A stretch of 64,000 nt of DNA. Source: Hysterangium stoloniferum. Lineage: Eukaryota > Basidiomycota > Agaricomycetes > Hysterangiales > Hysterangiaceae. Positions 62,398 to 64,000 of this stretch are shown in pieces. Location: contig WHVD01000106.1 of the NCBI GenBank assembly GCA_015178975.1, positions 124,001 through 188,000 of the forward strand, read 5' to 3'. Every line of letters starts with the position of its first letter. Position 1 is the stretch's first letter. The position numbers and the translations under genes were made by a program. The notes below the pieces were generated by a model. The model made no database searches and was not told the origin of the DNA. It saw only the letters and a list, made by a program, of their open reading frames with translations.

Positions 62398-64000
62398 GTT
62401 CATACCCGCTGGTGGGTCATTCCAAGTGCCACCCTCCCTTGCGAAAATGTAGTATCGATACACAAATGAAGTGAAAGGGATGTCGTTGAGCGCTCGGCTT
62501 CCAAAGAAGCAAGCGACACACGAAGCGGCTACGACCGCTGGTTCACCTAATTTACTTGATATGAAGGTAATTTTAAATTAGCCATATAAACCATTGATTC
62601 ATACGAGATTGTCCCGTATTGATGGACTAACTTGCATTCTACAACAGTGGGGAATATTTGTGACTATCCGGCCTCAACGATACGTGAATCGTTCAAAATG
62701 AGTGTCATATAGATTTATTTGGTCAGTTCAAGACAGATTACGCCTATGATCCTCGGTGCATTGGTCCACTCAATGGATGGGTTATGGTATTTGTTCACGT
62801 AGCGAAGGATATGGCCATAACATCCCCACAGGCCAGTTATTATTCAACAGAGTCCAAGATAGCGGACTAGAATCTAATATGATACATGTATTTTATTTGA
62901 ATATCAGAAGGGCCTGGACAAACGGTTGACATAGACATCCTCACAATGGAGGTGGACAATACGCTTTCTACTCTCGGATAGCCGGTGAAAACTCGGGTTA
63001 AATGTCGTTGGACACTGCAGTACAATCTCGTTCCACAAGGATCCCTAGATCTGTCTTCTGGTTTATTTGTTCACCTCACAGGACTCATCACCGATCTTGG
63101 ATTTACGCTCCGGTGCGCCTGGTTCGATATACCCAATATGTAATTCACACAAATAATAATAGACTAAATATATGTAATATACAGAAGAGGTTGGTTGGTT
63201 GATTTCAATCGATCAGCCCTGTTGCGGTGGCGCTTGACTTAACCCATGAACCAATAATATAACAGATCGATTACGACCACCTACTGAAGTCCTCATTGAA
63301 GAATGTTTTGCTTCATCAAATTGGAGTCTTTCGTCTTGATATTACTCCGACGCTTTGTCTCTTCATGTCTGTTGAGACATGAATACGGAACCAACCCAGA
63401 GCGAAAGTCCAGGTTATTCCGGTGGGTACAATCATTTCCTTGTGTAGACATGGATATCCTCATTCAGCTCCTTCCATCCCCCTATTAAGAATTATCCATG
63501 TATTATTATACATAACCGAGGTGACAACCGGAAGTAAATAATACCCCCTGGCTTTCTCAGTGCTAAGGCTTTGGACTATACGGGTTTCCGTCGTTGCGTG
63601 GGTCGGAGTCATTAACCAGATTATGTCTGCTACATTGGGAGCAGAGATAACCTTATTTTCATTAAGAGACAAAGAAGAAGCTCGCCGGGTTGATCATCCC
63701 TTGTTGGGTAGGATCGGGGCTGCTTGTTCAGTAGTGATCTGCCGGCTTTCTTGTTGGGCGCCACAGTAGTTCAAGGCAAGATTAATGTTTGATAACGGAA
63801 TCGGAGCAAGACACGAGCCGAGTTCGAAGGCATTTCGTTTGAACCATAACCTTGACGATTGCGAAGGAAATGACCTGTAAGTTCACAGGGTAATTTGAGA
63901 TATTATGGGGGGAATTATCATCAACGTACTGGATACTATTATTGAATATCGCCAAATTGACAGATTGTGGTTGTAGCATAGTTGAGTGACCATTTGTGAT
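62398..64000. other. Unique DNA without a confident gene
   Basis: One possible first exon starts at an ATG near 62480 (MSLSARLPKKQATHEAA) and ends before a GTAATT donor, with a CTACAG acceptor near 62647, but the frame closes soon after. Short frames at 63002-63202 and 63560-63769 are not recognised. No LTR, TIR or tRNA found. Confidence 0.4.

Noticed and set aside
1..64000. tRNA or rRNA genes
   Set aside because: No cloverleaf with A/B-box spacing and no rRNA-like conserved stretch was noticed by eye; a tRNAscan run would settle it.

Overview
This window looks like a repeat-dense stretch of an Agaricomycete (mushroom-forming basidiomycete) genome. The evidence is Ty3 chromoviruses with C-terminal chromodomains, Ty1/copia elements, host genes with introns of about 36-120 nt, a DUF6533 membrane-protein gene, an MLKL-like N-terminal-domain gene, a GH3 beta-glucosidase pseudogene and a fungal HNH_2-type nuclease remnant. 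I see no rRNA, tRNA, CRISPR array or bacterial-type operon.

Layout. 1-0.9 kb: HNH nuclease remnant cut off by a retroelement. 0.9-20.5 kb: mostly minus-strand Ty3 copies of two LTR families (called Ty3-A and Ty3-B here), nested, inverted and chimeric, then a LYS9-like gene scrap and a 1.4-kb gag-only copia element. 20.5-31 kb: CpG-richer unique DNA with a decayed copia integrase, a GH3 pseudogene, the MLKL-like gene, a 545-bp palindromic foldback element and the DUF6533 gene. 31-45 kb: a copia 5' LTR, several solo LTRs, an unidentified proline-rich ORF cluster, Ty3-F (minus) and Ty3-E (plus). 45-55.2 kb: a copia pol and 3' LTR split by one structurally complete Ty3-A element (46,853-54,799), itself split by a solo LTR. 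55.2-64 kb: mostly unique DNA with no confident gene apart from scraps of copia.

Most notable. In all four Ty3 copies that retain the region between pol and the 3' LTR (Ty3-A, -B, -D and -E), the opposite strand carries a related gene. It has its own TATA-type promoter, two introns at matching positions, a charged coiled-coil first exon, a tiny acidic second exon and, in A, B and D, a cysteine cluster. In D this cluster has exactly the spacing of a Zn(II)2Cys6 domain. I do not recall a characterised equivalent, and I consider this the best candidate for an undescribed system here.

Second theme. Differences between the two Ty3-A LTRs are dominated by transitions at CpG sites, and two integrase active-site residues were lost by apparent CpG to CpA changes. 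This points to methylation-linked decay. Seven solo LTRs with intact 5-bp target duplications, against two complete elements, show frequent LTR-LTR recombination.

Limits. Every homology call is by eye. Exon borders are inferred from GT/AG sites and reading phase. Family names (Ty3-A, Ty3-B, LTR-T and so on) are local labels.
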